A DNA stretch of 64,000 bases, taken from contig CAVSRB010000004.1 in the NCBI GenBank assembly GCA_963730305.1, positions 310,001 through 374,000 of the forward strand, written 5' to 3'. Positions 45,348 through 53,284 of the stretch are shown piece after piece (position 1 is the stretch's first letter; each line of letters opens with the position of its first letter). The notes below the pieces were generated by a model. The model did no database searches and was not told the origin of the DNA. It saw only the letters and a list, made by a program, of their open reading frames with translations. Origin of the DNA: CAMYMQ01 sp963730305. Lineage in GTDB: Bacteria; Pseudomonadota; Alphaproteobacteria; Bin65. The translations under genes were made by a program, and so were the position numbers.

Positions 45348-46099
45348 GATCCCCAATCGCGCGCCGAGGGCGCGGGGCGTGCGGCCCGATGACGCCTTCC
45401 ATCTATCTGGCGGTCGGCGCGATCACCACGATCTTCGGGACTGGTCGCGTTGTGGCGGTTTCCCGCGCTGCGGCGGGCGATGCTGGTGAGTGGGTGCTGG
45501 CCGCACCGGGGGGACTGACCGATGTCTGGTTCGTGCCCGAGTACTGGAGCCCGCCACACCTGATCGGCAAGTACTTCAGCATCGAGGGCGTGCTGTTCTC
45601 CTTCGGGCACGGGCTGCTGCTCATGTTCGTGGCGCTGGTGCCATTCGGTCGCCGCCTGCGCATAGATCTGAATGGACGGCGTGTCGCCCGTCGCTATGTC
45701 GGATGCATCGCGCTCGCCAGCTGCGTCTTCGTCCTGCTGTGGACGCGGGGGCCGGTGGCAGGGCCGCTGCCGATCATGGATGCGGCGTTGGTCGCCCTCG
45801 CGGTGACCGGGGCCTTCATCTGCTGGCGGCGGCCCGACGCGTGGCCGCTGATGATCTCCGGCGCGCTGGGCTTCGGCGCGCTCTACGCTGCGGAATTGCT
45901 GTTGGTCGCGCAGATCGTCCCCGACTACGCGCTGTACTGGAGCGCGGCCGCACGCGCCGGACCGACCTTCGCCGGCTTCCCGATCGAGGAGCTGTGGTGG
46001 GGGGTGATCTATGGCGGGGTATGGGCGCTCAGCGCCGCCTACGGCGCCGACATCCGGCTGGGCGCGGCCCGGGGCGAAGCGTCAGTGCGTGCGCAGTAG
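45344..46099 (+). CDS. Polytopic membrane protein, lycopene-cyclase-domain-like
   Basis: A 251-residue protein with six to seven predicted helices. PEYWSPPHLIGKYFSIEGVL between helices 1 and 2 and FAGFPIEELWWGVIYGG before the last helix resemble the repeated motifs of heterodimer-type lycopene cyclase domains, in which a P-[IL]-E-E motif is typical. Standalone proteins of this kind occur outside carotenoid clusters and their role is unknown; no carotenoid genes are seen here. It starts at the ATGA overlap with the MlaC-like gene (a second start at 45389 is possible) and its 3' end overlaps the convergent permease by 18 bp. Confidence 0.55.
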   Translation: MRSPIARRGRGACGPMTPSIYLAVGAITTIFGTGRVVAVSRAAAGDAGEWVLAAPGGLTDVWFVPEYWSPPHLIGKYFSIEGVLFSFGHGLLLMFVALVPFGRRLRIDLNGRRVARRYVGCIALASCVFVLLWTRGPVAGPLPIMDAALVALAVTGAFICWRRPDAWPLMISGALGFGALYAAELLLVAQIVPDYALYWSAAARAGPTFAGFPIEELWWGVIYGGVWALSAAYGADIRLGAARGEASVRAQ

Positions 46100-47188
46100 C
46101 AACTCGGGGTCGCTGCGCGCCGCCCGCATCGCCGGCAGGAGCGCGCCCAGGACGCCGAGCACGATCATCGCGACCACGATTTCGACGACGAGGCCGACGG
46201 TCAGGTCGGGCGTCAGGAACCCTTGAAGCCCGGGCAGGCGGGCAAGCATGCGGGCGGCCAGCCAGCCGATCGCGGCGCCGAGCACCGCGCCGGTCGCCGC
46301 CAGCGCCAGCCCTTCGACGATGATCAGCCGGGCGATGCGGTGCGCCGGCCAGCCGAGCGTCACCAGCAGCGCCATCTCGCCGCGCCGTTCCGCGAGCGAC
46401 ATGAACATGGTGTTGAGCACGGCGAGCAGCCCGACCGCCAGCGCGATCGCCGACGTCGCCCAGGCGATCGCGCGAAGCAGCTTGAGGACGCGGTTGTTGC
46501 GAACCAGCTCGGCCAACTCCAGAACCCCCAGGCGGGGGCTCAACGCGGCGATCCGCGCCTTGATCCGGGCGACCGCGCGGCGGTCGCCGGGGGCATCGAG
46601 CGCGACGTTGATCATGGTCGTGCTTTGCGGGCGGTCGATCAGCGCCTGCAGCCGGCCGAGGTCGAAATAGGCGACCCGGCTGTTCAGCATGCCGGCGAGG
46701 CCCGAGATGCCGACCACGGTGAACCGGTCGTAGAGCAGCGAGATCGTCTCGCCGGGCTTCTTGCCGAGCGCACGGCCGAGCACGACTTCGTTGGCGCCAG
46801 GGCGCGGGACCCGTCCCGCGACCAGGTCGATCCGCCGCCACAGATAGGCATCCGCCGCCCAGCCCACGGCAAGGATGTGCGCGCTGTCGTCGACCGGCGT
46901 CAGCTTGACCAGCTCGGCGGCGACGGCGCGCACGCCGGGGATCGCCCGTATCTTGGGGACCAGGTCGACCGGCAGCGACCCGGTCAGGAAGTCGACCGCA
47001 TCGCGCTCGAAGGCGACGAGGTGGCTGCCGCGCTCGTCGAGGCTGTCCTGCCAGGCCGACGCGACGCCGCGGCTCAGCCCGAGCAGGGCGACGAACCCGG
47101 CGACCGCGATGGCGATGCCGCCGATTGTCAGCGCCGAGCGCAGCGGGCGCCGCGTCAGGTTCCGGATGCTGAAGGTGGGGAGGTTCAT
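46082..47188 (-). CDS. ABC transporter permease, FtsX/LolC (MacB) type
   Basis: A 368-residue permease with one N-terminal helix (RSALTIGGIAIAVAGFVALL), a large periplasmic MacB-like core (residues about 45-235) and three C-terminal helices in the FtsX domain (LAVLNTMFMSLAERRGEMAL). LVTLGWPAHRIARLIIVEGL is the classic coupling segment. Such mechanotransmission pumps extract or export lipids, lipoproteins, peptides or toxins. It forms an operon with the upstream ATPase (5-bp gap). There is no periplasmic adaptor, but the adjoining MlaC-like protein could supply that function; this is inference. Confidence 0.87.
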   Translation of the reverse strand: MNLPTFSIRNLTRRPLRSALTIGGIAIAVAGFVALLGLSRGVASAWQDSLDERGSHLVAFERDAVDFLTGSLPVDLVPKIRAIPGVRAVAAELVKLTPVDDSAHILAVGWAADAYLWRRIDLVAGRVPRPGANEVVLGRALGKKPGETISLLYDRFTVVGISGLAGMLNSRVAYFDLGRLQALIDRPQSTTMINVALDAPGDRRAVARIKARIAALSPRLGVLELAELVRNNRVLKLLRAIAWATSAIALAVGLLAVLNTMFMSLAERRGEMALLVTLGWPAHRIARLIIVEGLALAATGAVLGAAIGWLAARMLARLPGLQGFLTPDLTVGLVVEIVVAMIVLGVLGALLPAMRAARSDPELLLRTH

Positions 47189-47193
47189 CCCGG

Positions 47194-47910
47194 TCAGCCC
47201 GCGACCGGGCGCGCGGCCGACGGCGGGTCGGCGACCTCGCGCAGGCGACCGTCGTCCATCTCGAACAGCCGATCGAACCGCGCTGCGAGGTCTTGATCGT
47301 GCGTCACCACGATCAGGGTCTGCCGGTGGCGGTCGCGCAGCGCGAACAATAGATCGGCGACCTCCGCGGCGGTCGTGCGATCGAGGTTTCCGGTCGGCTC
47401 GTCGGCGAGCAGCAGGTCGGGGCTGTTGGCCAGCGCGCGGGCGATGGCGACGCGCTGCTTCTCGCCGCCGGAAAGGGTGGTGGCGTTCTGGCCCGATTGC
47501 CGGTCGAGGCCGACGGCGTCGAGCAGCGACAGCGCCGCCACCCGGCGCTGTTTCCCGCTGCGCCCGTCGCCGAACATGGCGATCTCGACATTCTCGACCG
47601 CCGTCAATGTCGGGATCAGGTGCGGCTCCTGCAGGACGATGCCAATACGCTCGCGCCGCAACCGCGCCCAGGCCGCGACACTCGCCGGCGACCGGCCGCA
47701 GACCATGACCCGGCCGCTATCGGGCGGCGCCAGGCCGGCGATGGTGGATACCAGCGTCGTCTTGCCGCTGCCGCTCCGGCCGACGACGCAGACCAACTCG
47801 CCGCCGGCGAGGGTCAGGGTGACGTGATCGAGGGCACACACCCTGCCGCCGTCGAAACGGCGGCTGACATCCTCCAACAGGACGGCGGGCTCTCCGGCTC
47901 CGGGCTCCAT
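47194..47910 (-). CDS. ABC transporter ATP-binding protein, LolD/MacB type
   Basis: A 238-residue ATPase with Walker A GRSGSGKTT, Q loop VLQEPHLIP, signature LSGGEKQRVAIARAL, Walker B LLLADEPTGNLD and switch His in VVTHD. The LolD-specific TLTAVENVEI segment supports pairing with an FtsX-type permease, encoded just downstream. ATG 47910 is chosen over a start 14 codons upstream because it gives the usual N-terminus. Confidence 0.9.
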   Translation of the reverse strand: MEPGAGEPAVLLEDVSRRFDGGRVCALDHVTLTLAGGELVCVVGRSGSGKTTLVSTIAGLAPPDSGRVMVCGRSPASVAAWARLRRERIGIVLQEPHLIPTLTAVENVEIAMFGDGRSGKQRRVAALSLLDAVGLDRQSGQNATTLSGGEKQRVAIARALANSPDLLLADEPTGNLDRTTAAEVADLLFALRDRHRQTLIVVTHDQDLAARFDRLFEMDDGRLREVADPPSAARPVAG

Positions 47911-48044
47911 GTCGCTCCCGAACGTTCGGCGGTCGAGGCGCGACCCTAGCACGGGCCCCGGCGCGTTTGGGCAGGATCGAGCGCGGCGACCCGAGCGGAT
48001 CGCCGCGCCATTCCGATACGTCGAAAGGAGATCGGATCAGGCGC

Positions 48045-48581
48045 CTATCTCGGCGCCATCACCATGATCATCTGGCGGCCTTCCAGGGTCGGGAACTGCT
48101 CGACCTTGGCCAGCTCGTCGAGGTCGCCGCGGACCCGCTCCAAGAGCTTGTGGCCGAGCTCCTGATGGGCCAGCTCGCGGCCGCGGAAGCGCAGCGTGAC
48201 CTTGACCTTGTCGCCTTCGCCGAGGAACTTGTGGATCGCCCGCATCTTCACGTCGTAATCGTGCGTGTCGATGTTGGGACGCATCTTGATTTCCTTGACG
48301 TCGATGGTCTTCTGCTTCTTGCGGGCCTCGTTCTTCTTCTTCTGCTGCTCGTATTTGAGCTTGCCGACATCGAGGATCTTGCAGACCGGCGGCACGGCGG
48401 TCGGCGAGACCTCGACGAGATCGAGGCCGGCTTCCTCGGCGGAACGGAGGGCCTGGTCGCGCGTGACGACTCCGACCTGTTCGCCGTTTTCATCGATGAG
48501 CCGGACGTTGGGCACATCGATCTGTTCGTTGACGCGGGGTCCTTCATGGACCGGTGCGATCGGGCCTGACGGGCGTCGTAT
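48045..48581 (-). CDS. infC: Translation initiation factor IF-3, apparent ATA start codon
   Basis: A 178-residue factor that binds the 30S subunit and rejects non-canonical initiation. The N-domain contains RVNEQIDVPNVRLIDENGEQ and the C-domain contains MRAIHKFLGEGDKVKVTLRF and a final EGRQMIMVMAPR. Between an in-frame TAA upstream and codon 23 there is no ATG, GTG, TTG or CTG. AAGGAG lies 8 bases before ATA at 48581, giving the conserved alphaproteobacterial start Met-Arg-Arg-Pro. E. coli infC uses AUU for autoregulation by IF-3, and ATA would do the same job. The only other option, GTG at 48515, would delete conserved N-terminal residues. It follows thrS by 196 bp. Confidence 0.93.
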   Translation of the reverse strand: MRRPSGPIAPVHEGPRVNEQIDVPNVRLIDENGEQVGVVTRDQALRSAEEAGLDLVEVSPTAVPPVCKILDVGKLKYEQQKKKNEARKKQKTIDVKEIKMRPNIDTHDYDVKMRAIHKFLGEGDKVKVTLRFRGRELAHQELGHKLLERVRGDLDELAKVEQFPTLEGRQMIMVMAPR

Positions 48582-48777
48582 GGGCTGATCTCCTTATATT
48601 GCGTTACACGGTTGCGGTGTCGGCTTACTGCGTCAGTCTACTTCGTCGGTCTATTCACGCCGGCCGCATCGGCCGCGGCCCCGACATCGGGCACCCAGCT
48701 TCGGCGGCACGACGAATTGCGCCGGGCCCAAGAGGCCGCGGCGGCACCCCGGCCGACCCGGGGCAAGTCCCTATAAT

Positions 48778-50727
48778 CTACATGGGGATCGGCGGAGCTG
48801 CGTCAGCCAATAGTGTATCGACCGCCGCGTCCAGCGCAAGCGTTTCCTGATCCTTCTCGCCCAGGCGGCGCACGGAGACCGTGCCCTCGTCGGCCTCGCG
48901 CCGGCCGACGATCAGCATCACCGGCACCTTGGCGTGGGAATGCTCGCGGACCTTGTAGTTGATCTTCTCGTTGCGCAGGTCGAGCTCGGCCCGGATGCCG
49001 GCGCGCCGCAGCGCGTTGTAGACGTCGACGGCGTAGGGGTCGGCGTCGGAGACGATCGTCGCGACCACCGCCTGCACCGGCGCCAGCCACATCGGCAGCC
49101 TGCCGGCGTAGTTCTCGATCAGGACGCCGATGAAGCGCTCGAACGAGCCCAGGATCGCGCGGTGCAGCATGACCGGCCGGTGCTTCTCGCCGTCTTCGCC
49201 AACGTAGCTGGCGTCGAGCCGCTCGGGCAGCACGAAGTCGACCTGGAGCGTGCCGCACTGCCAGTCGCGGCCGATCGCGTCGCGCAGCACGAATTCCAGC
49301 TTGGGCCCGTAGAAGGCGCCCTCGCCCGGGTTCATCTCATAGGGCAGACCCGCGGCCTCGACCGCCTCCTTGAGCGCCGCCTCGGCGCGGTCCCACGTGG
49401 CGTCGTCGCCGGCGCGCACCGGCGGCCGGTCGGAGAACTTCACCAGCACGTCCTCGTAGCCGAAGTCCTTGTAGACGGACATCAGCAGGTCGCAGAAGGC
49501 CTTGGACTCCGAATTGATCTGGCCTTCCGTGCAGAAGATGTGGGCGTCGTCCTGCGTGAAGGCGCGCACGCGGAGCATGCCGTGCAGCGCGCCCGACGGC
49601 TCGTTGCGGTGGCACGCGCCGAACTCGGCCATGCGCAGCGGCAGGTCGCGGTAGCTCATGATGCCCTGGTGCTTGAAGATCTGGACGTGGCCCGGGCAGT
49701 TCATCGGCTTGAGCGCGAGCACCTTGTCGCCCTCGTCCTCGGCCGTGAACATGTTCTCGCGGAACTTCTCCCAGTGGCCCGACTTCTCCCACAGCACGCG
49801 GTCGATCATCTGGGGCGTCTTGACCTCGACGTAGCCGGCCTCGTCCAGCCGCGCGCGCATGTAGCGCTCGCACAGCTGGTAGACCGTCCAGCCCTTGGGG
49901 TGCCAGAAGATGCTGCCGGCGGCCTCCTCCTGGAAGTGGAACAGGCCCATCTCGCGGCCGAGCCGGCGGTGGTCGCGCTTCTCCGCCTCCTCCAGCATGT
50001 GGAGGTGGTCCTTGAGCTGCTTGTCCGTCGCCCAGGCCGTGCCGTAGATGCGCTGGAGCATGGCGTTGCGCGAATCGCCCCGCCAGTAGGCGCCGGCCAG
50101 CTTCAAGAGCTTGAACGCCTTGGGCAGCTTGCCCGTCGACGGCAGGTGCGGGCCGCGGCACAGGTCGAACCAGTCGCCCTGGCGGTAGACCTTGATCTCG
50201 TCGTCGGACGGGATGTCCTGGATGATCTCGGCCTTGTAGTGCTCGCCGATGTTCTTGAACGTCTCGATCGCGTCGATCCGGTCCCACACCTCCTTCCGGA
50301 GCGGCAGGTCGCGGTCGACGATCTCGCGCATCCGCGCCTCGATCGTCTCCAGGTCCTCGGGCGTGAACGGCTCGTCGCGGGCGAAGTCGTAGTAGAAGCC
50401 GTTCTCGATCGCCGGGCCGATCGTGACCTGCGTGCCGGGATAGAGCTCCTGGACCGCCTGGGCCATGACGTGGGCGGCGTCGTGGCGGATCAGCTCGAGC
50501 CCGTCGTCGTCGCGGCCGGTGACGATCGACACCGCGGCATCGCGGTCGAGCACGTCGGCCAGGTCGCGCAGCGCGCCGTCGACCCGCATCGCCAGCGCCG
50601 CCTTGGCCAGGCCCGGGCCGATGTCGGCCGCCAGCTCGGCGCCCGTGACCGGGTGCGCGAAGCTGCGCACGCTGCCGTCGGGCAGCGTCAGGTTGATCTG
50701 TTTGTCGGCAATCTCTGCGTTCGCCAT
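48778..50727 (-). CDS. thrS: Threonyl-tRNA synthetase
   Basis: A 649-residue class II synthetase of standard length. In order it has the TGS domain (INLTLPDGSVRSFAHPVTGA), the editing domain with HDAAHVMAQAV, the catalytic core with motif 2 FGACHRNEPSGALHGMLRVR and zinc ligands (Cys in MNCPGHVQIFK plus two His), motif 3, and the C-terminal anticodon-binding domain. It charges tRNA-Thr. It is preceded by a Thr-codon-rich leader ORF and an intrinsic terminator, so its transcription is probably attenuated according to the supply of charged tRNA-Thr. infC follows, as in most bacteria. Confidence 0.98.
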   Translation of the reverse strand: MANAEIADKQINLTLPDGSVRSFAHPVTGAELAADIGPGLAKAALAMRVDGALRDLADVLDRDAAVSIVTGRDDDGLELIRHDAAHVMAQAVQELYPGTQVTIGPAIENGFYYDFARDEPFTPEDLETIEARMREIVDRDLPLRKEVWDRIDAIETFKNIGEHYKAEIIQDIPSDDEIKVYRQGDWFDLCRGPHLPSTGKLPKAFKLLKLAGAYWRGDSRNAMLQRIYGTAWATDKQLKDHLHMLEEAEKRDHRRLGREMGLFHFQEEAAGSIFWHPKGWTVYQLCERYMRARLDEAGYVEVKTPQMIDRVLWEKSGHWEKFRENMFTAEDEGDKVLALKPMNCPGHVQIFKHQGIMSYRDLPLRMAEFGACHRNEPSGALHGMLRVRAFTQDDAHIFCTEGQINSESKAFCDLLMSVYKDFGYEDVLVKFSDRPPVRAGDDATWDRAEAALKEAVEAAGLPYEMNPGEGAFYGPKLEFVLRDAIGRDWQCGTLQVDFVLPERLDASYVGEDGEKHRPVMLHRAILGSFERFIGVLIENYAGRLPMWLAPVQAVVATIVSDADPYAVDVYNALRRAGIRAELDLRNEKINYKVREHSHAKVPVMLIVGRREADEGTVSVRRLGEKDQETLALDAAVDTLLADAAPPIPM

Positions 50728-50759
50728 CGTCTTCGTCTCTATCTCGGCACCAGAATACT

Positions 50760-50790
50760 AAAAAACCCTCCAGGCTTCGGCCGGGAGGGT
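50760..50790 (-). terminator. Attenuator terminator in the thrS leader
   Basis: On the minus strand ACCCTCCcGGC-CGAA-GCCtGGAGGGT forms a strong stem of 7 plus 3 pairs with a tetraloop, followed by six T residues (50765-50760). It lies 33 bp before the thrS ATG and 33 bp after the leader-peptide stop. TCCGGCTT (50820-50813), just after that stop, can pair instead with AAGCCTGGA of the terminator's 3' arm (50777-50769), giving a candidate antiterminator. Confidence 0.75.
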
Positions 50791-50822
50791 CGCGGGTCCA
50801 GGCGCTGCGCGCAAGCCGGACG

Positions 50823-50897
50823 TCACGGCCCCCCAACGCCGGTGGTGGGGCGAAGGGTCGTGGTAGTCGCGGTCGCGGTGGTCGGCAAGCGGTTCAT
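50823..50897 (-). CDS. Threonine-rich leader peptide of thrS
   Basis: A 24-residue frame starting MNRLPTTATA. Thr occupies positions 6, 7, 9, 11-14, 18 and 19, nine of 24 residues, with a run of four. It lies immediately upstream of a strong terminator and thrS. This is the standard layout of transcription attenuation: a ribosome stalled at Thr codons when charged tRNA-Thr is scarce lets an antiterminator form. There is no Shine-Dalgarno sequence; the predicted promoter places the first transcribed base at or next to the ATG, so translation would be leaderless. The frame is also part of a longer antisense-like open frame, but the Thr content and context make this reading specific. Confidence 0.75.
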   Translation of the reverse strand: MNRLPTTATATTTTLRPTTGVGGP

Positions 50898-50904
50898 GCG
50901 AGGA

Positions 50905-50933
50905 TATATCGGTGACGGACATGGGCGTGTCAA
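50905..50933 (-). promoter_or_regulatory. Promoter of the thrS leader
   Basis: On the minus strand a perfect TTGACA (50933-50928) is followed after exactly 17 bases by GATATA (50910-50905; the overlapping TATATC is equally AT-rich). The expected start, about 7 bases further, coincides with the leader-peptide ATG at 50897. It lies in the gap after the upstream glycosyltransferase stop. Confidence 0.6.
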
Positions 50934-50944
50934 GCGAGCGCCCG

Positions 50945-51910
50945 TCACCGCACCAGCACGAACGGCAGCCCCGCCTCGACCTCGTCGACCGAGAGCGTGT
51001 CGAGCGAGGGCCGGCGCAGCACCACCACCTTGCCGCCGGCCGCTCCCGGCCGGGGCGCGCACAGCGACGGGTCGCTCTCGGACGAGAACAGCACCAGGCT
51101 GGGGCAGCCGGCCATGGCGATCAGGTGCATCGGGCCGGTGTCGTTGCCGACCGCGCCGGTGGCCTGGCGGGCGAGCGCGACGATCTCGGCGAAGCTGGTC
51201 TGGCCGGTGAGGTCGCGCGCCTCCGGCGTGCGCGCGACGATGGCGTGGGCGAGCGGAACCTCGTCGGGTCCGCCGATGACGACCGGGGTCAGGCCGCTCC
51301 AGGTCAGCCGCCGGGCGAGGATGGCGTAGCGCGGCGCGGGCCAGCGCTTTGCCGGCCGGTGCGCCGAGCCGCCCGGGACCAGCAGGACATAGGGTCCGTC
51401 GAGGCCGAAGCGGGCGATGTCCGCCTGGATCGGCGCCAGGTCCGTGATCGGCGCGGTGATCCCCGCGGCGAGGAGCTGGCCGCGCTGGCGGTCGATGGTG
51501 TGGCGGGTGTCGCGCTCGGGGTCCGGGTCGGGCAGCGAGCAGCCGGGGACGTGGCCCGACCAGTCCGGCTTGCCCATCCAGCGCCAGTAGCTCGCGGTCC
51601 GCGCCGAGGTCTGCAGGTCGTAGACCCGGTCGAACTTCGCCCCACGCAGGTGGCGGATCAGCCGCCACCAGCGCCAGCCGAAGCGGCGCGGCCGGCCGTC
51701 GGTCCAGATCTCGTCGGCGACGCCGCACGCCTTGGCCAGTCCCGCGAAAGGCGGCGTGGTCAGCAAGGTGATCCGGGCGCCCGGATGGTGGTCGCGGATC
51801 GCCTTCATCGGCCCCAGCGACAGGACGAAGTCGCCGAGCGCGCCGAGCCGGATCACCAGGATCCGTTTGAGGCTCTCCGGCGGCGGGGCGGGCGCGGCCC
51901 GGTCGGTCAT
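50945..51910 (-). CDS. Glycosyltransferase family 9 (heptosyltransferase-like)
   Basis: A 321-residue GT-B enzyme. The N-terminal RILVIRLGALGDFVLSLGPM is the ADP-heptose-transferase hallmark, and the C-terminal donor-site region has VLLVPGGSAHRPAKRWPA and GNDTGPMHLIAMAGCP. It adds a sugar to the LPS core or a similar surface glycan from the cytoplasmic side. It is translationally coupled (ATGA) to the preceding family-4 glycosyltransferase, so the two probably act in one pathway. Confidence 0.88.
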   Translation of the reverse strand: MTDRAAPAPPPESLKRILVIRLGALGDFVLSLGPMKAIRDHHPGARITLLTTPPFAGLAKACGVADEIWTDGRPRRFGWRWWRLIRHLRGAKFDRVYDLQTSARTASYWRWMGKPDWSGHVPGCSLPDPDPERDTRHTIDRQRGQLLAAGITAPITDLAPIQADIARFGLDGPYVLLVPGGSAHRPAKRWPAPRYAILARRLTWSGLTPVVIGGPDEVPLAHAIVARTPEARDLTGQTSFAEIVALARQATGAVGNDTGPMHLIAMAGCPSLVLFSSESDPSLCAPRPGAAGGKVVVLRRPSLDTLSVDEVEAGLPFVLVR

Positions 51911-53175
51911 CCCGTGTGGGGGCCGCGGGCCACGGCTTCGCGGTAGACGGCGAGGATTTCCGCGCACATGCGCGCGCGGTCGAAATGGCCGCGGACGTGA
52001 GCCATCGCCTTGCGCGCCATCGCCTGCCGGGCGTCGGCGTCGAGCGACAGCGCCCGGTCGAGCGCCTCGGCCAGCGACCCGGCATCGCCCGGCGGCACCA
52101 GCCAGCCGGTCTCGCCAGGCAGCACGGTCTCGCGCGCGCCGCCGTGGTCGGTGCCGATCACCGGCCGGCCCATCGCCTGGGCCTCGACCAGCACGCGGCC
52201 GAACGCCTCCGGGTCGGTCGACGCCGAGACCACGACGTCGGACAGCATCAGCGCCGCCGGCATGTCGGCGCAGTGGCCGACGAACCAGACCCGGCCCTGG
52301 ACGCCCAGCCGCTGGGCCAGCGCGTGCAGCTCGCGGCCATAGGCCTCGCGCCCCTGGTCGCCGCCGACGATGACCGCGGCGATGTCGTCGCGGCCGAGCT
52401 TGGCCAGCGCCTCGAGGAACACGGTCTGGCCCTTCCACCGGGTCAGCCGGCCCGGCATCATGATCACCGGCGCGCCGTCGGGGAGCTGCCACTCGGTGGC
52501 GAGCTGGACCACCCGCGCCGACGGCACCGCCGCCGGGTCGAGCCGGTCGAAGTCGACGCCGCGGTGGATCACCCGGATGCGCTCGGCCGGGGTGCCGTAG
52601 ACCTCGATGATGTGGTCGCGGATGAAGTTGGAGATGGCGATGACGATGTCGCCCGACGCCATCACCGAATTGTAGCGCCGCTTGAGCGGGCCCTTGAAAT
52701 TGTAGGTGCCGTGGAAGGTGGTGACGAAGGGCCGGCCGGTCTTGCGCGCCGCCGCGCGCGCGCTCCACGCCGGGGCGCGCGAGCGGGCGTGGACGACGTC
52801 GACGCCGAGCGCCTCGATCGCGGCGGCCAGCCGGTCGACGTTGCGGCGCATCGCCAGCGGGTTCTTGGTGTCGACCGGCAGGGTCACGTGCTTGGCGCCG
52901 AAGCGCGGCAGCTCGTGGGACAGCGCGCCGCCGGCCGACGCGACGTAGGCCTTGCCCCCGGCGGCGGCCACGGCGGCGGCGACGTCGACCGTGCCGCGCT
53001 CGACCCCGCCCGTGCCCATCGACGGCAGCACCTGGAGGACGGTCAGGTCGAAGCCCTCGCTGGCCGTCGATCCGGCAGCCGTTCCGCGGGCCGCCGCCTC
53101 GGTCGTCGACGGGGCCGCCGGCTTGTCCGCCTCGCGGTTCCGTGTTTCTCTCTGATTGTCTGCGATGTCCTGCAT
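51907..53175 (-). CDS. Glycosyltransferase family 4, GT-B fold
   Basis: A 422-residue enzyme. After a charged, low-complexity leader (residues 1-42) comes the acceptor domain with QVLPSMGTGGVERGTVD and HARSRAPAWS, and the donor domain with VIMMPGRLTRWKGQ, ASTDPEAFGRVLVEAQAMG and TDHGGARETV. EAFGRVLVEA is the E-x7-E type catalytic/donor motif. It transfers a hexose or similar sugar in LPS-core or capsule assembly. It overlaps the downstream family-9 enzyme and is the first gene of that pair. Confidence 0.88.
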   Translation of the reverse strand: MQDIADNQRETRNREADKPAAPSTTEAAARGTAAGSTASEGFDLTVLQVLPSMGTGGVERGTVDVAAAVAAAGGKAYVASAGGALSHELPRFGAKHVTLPVDTKNPLAMRRNVDRLAAAIEALGVDVVHARSRAPAWSARAAARKTGRPFVTTFHGTYNFKGPLKRRYNSVMASGDIVIAISNFIRDHIIEVYGTPAERIRVIHRGVDFDRLDPAAVPSARVVQLATEWQLPDGAPVIMMPGRLTRWKGQTVFLEALAKLGRDDIAAVIVGGDQGREAYGRELHALAQRLGVQGRVWFVGHCADMPAALMLSDVVVSASTDPEAFGRVLVEAQAMGRPVIGTDHGGARETVLPGETGWLVPPGDAGSLAEALDRALSLDADARQAMARKAMAHVRGHFDRARMCAEILAVYREAVARGPHTG

Positions 53176-53284
53176 ACCCGGCGGGCCGCGGCCTTGCCGA
53201 CCGCCCCGTCCCCGAAGTCCTCGAACCCTGGGAAATTCCCGAACCCTGGGTCGTTCCCTGCGCCGCCCCGATCGCCGAACCGAG

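Noticed and set aside
50823..52085. A 420-codon frame over the glycosyltransferases ending in the Thr-rich peptide
   Set aside because: Most of it is a shadow of the family-9 glycosyltransferase; only its last 24 codons, after an ATG near a promoter, make sense as a leader peptide.
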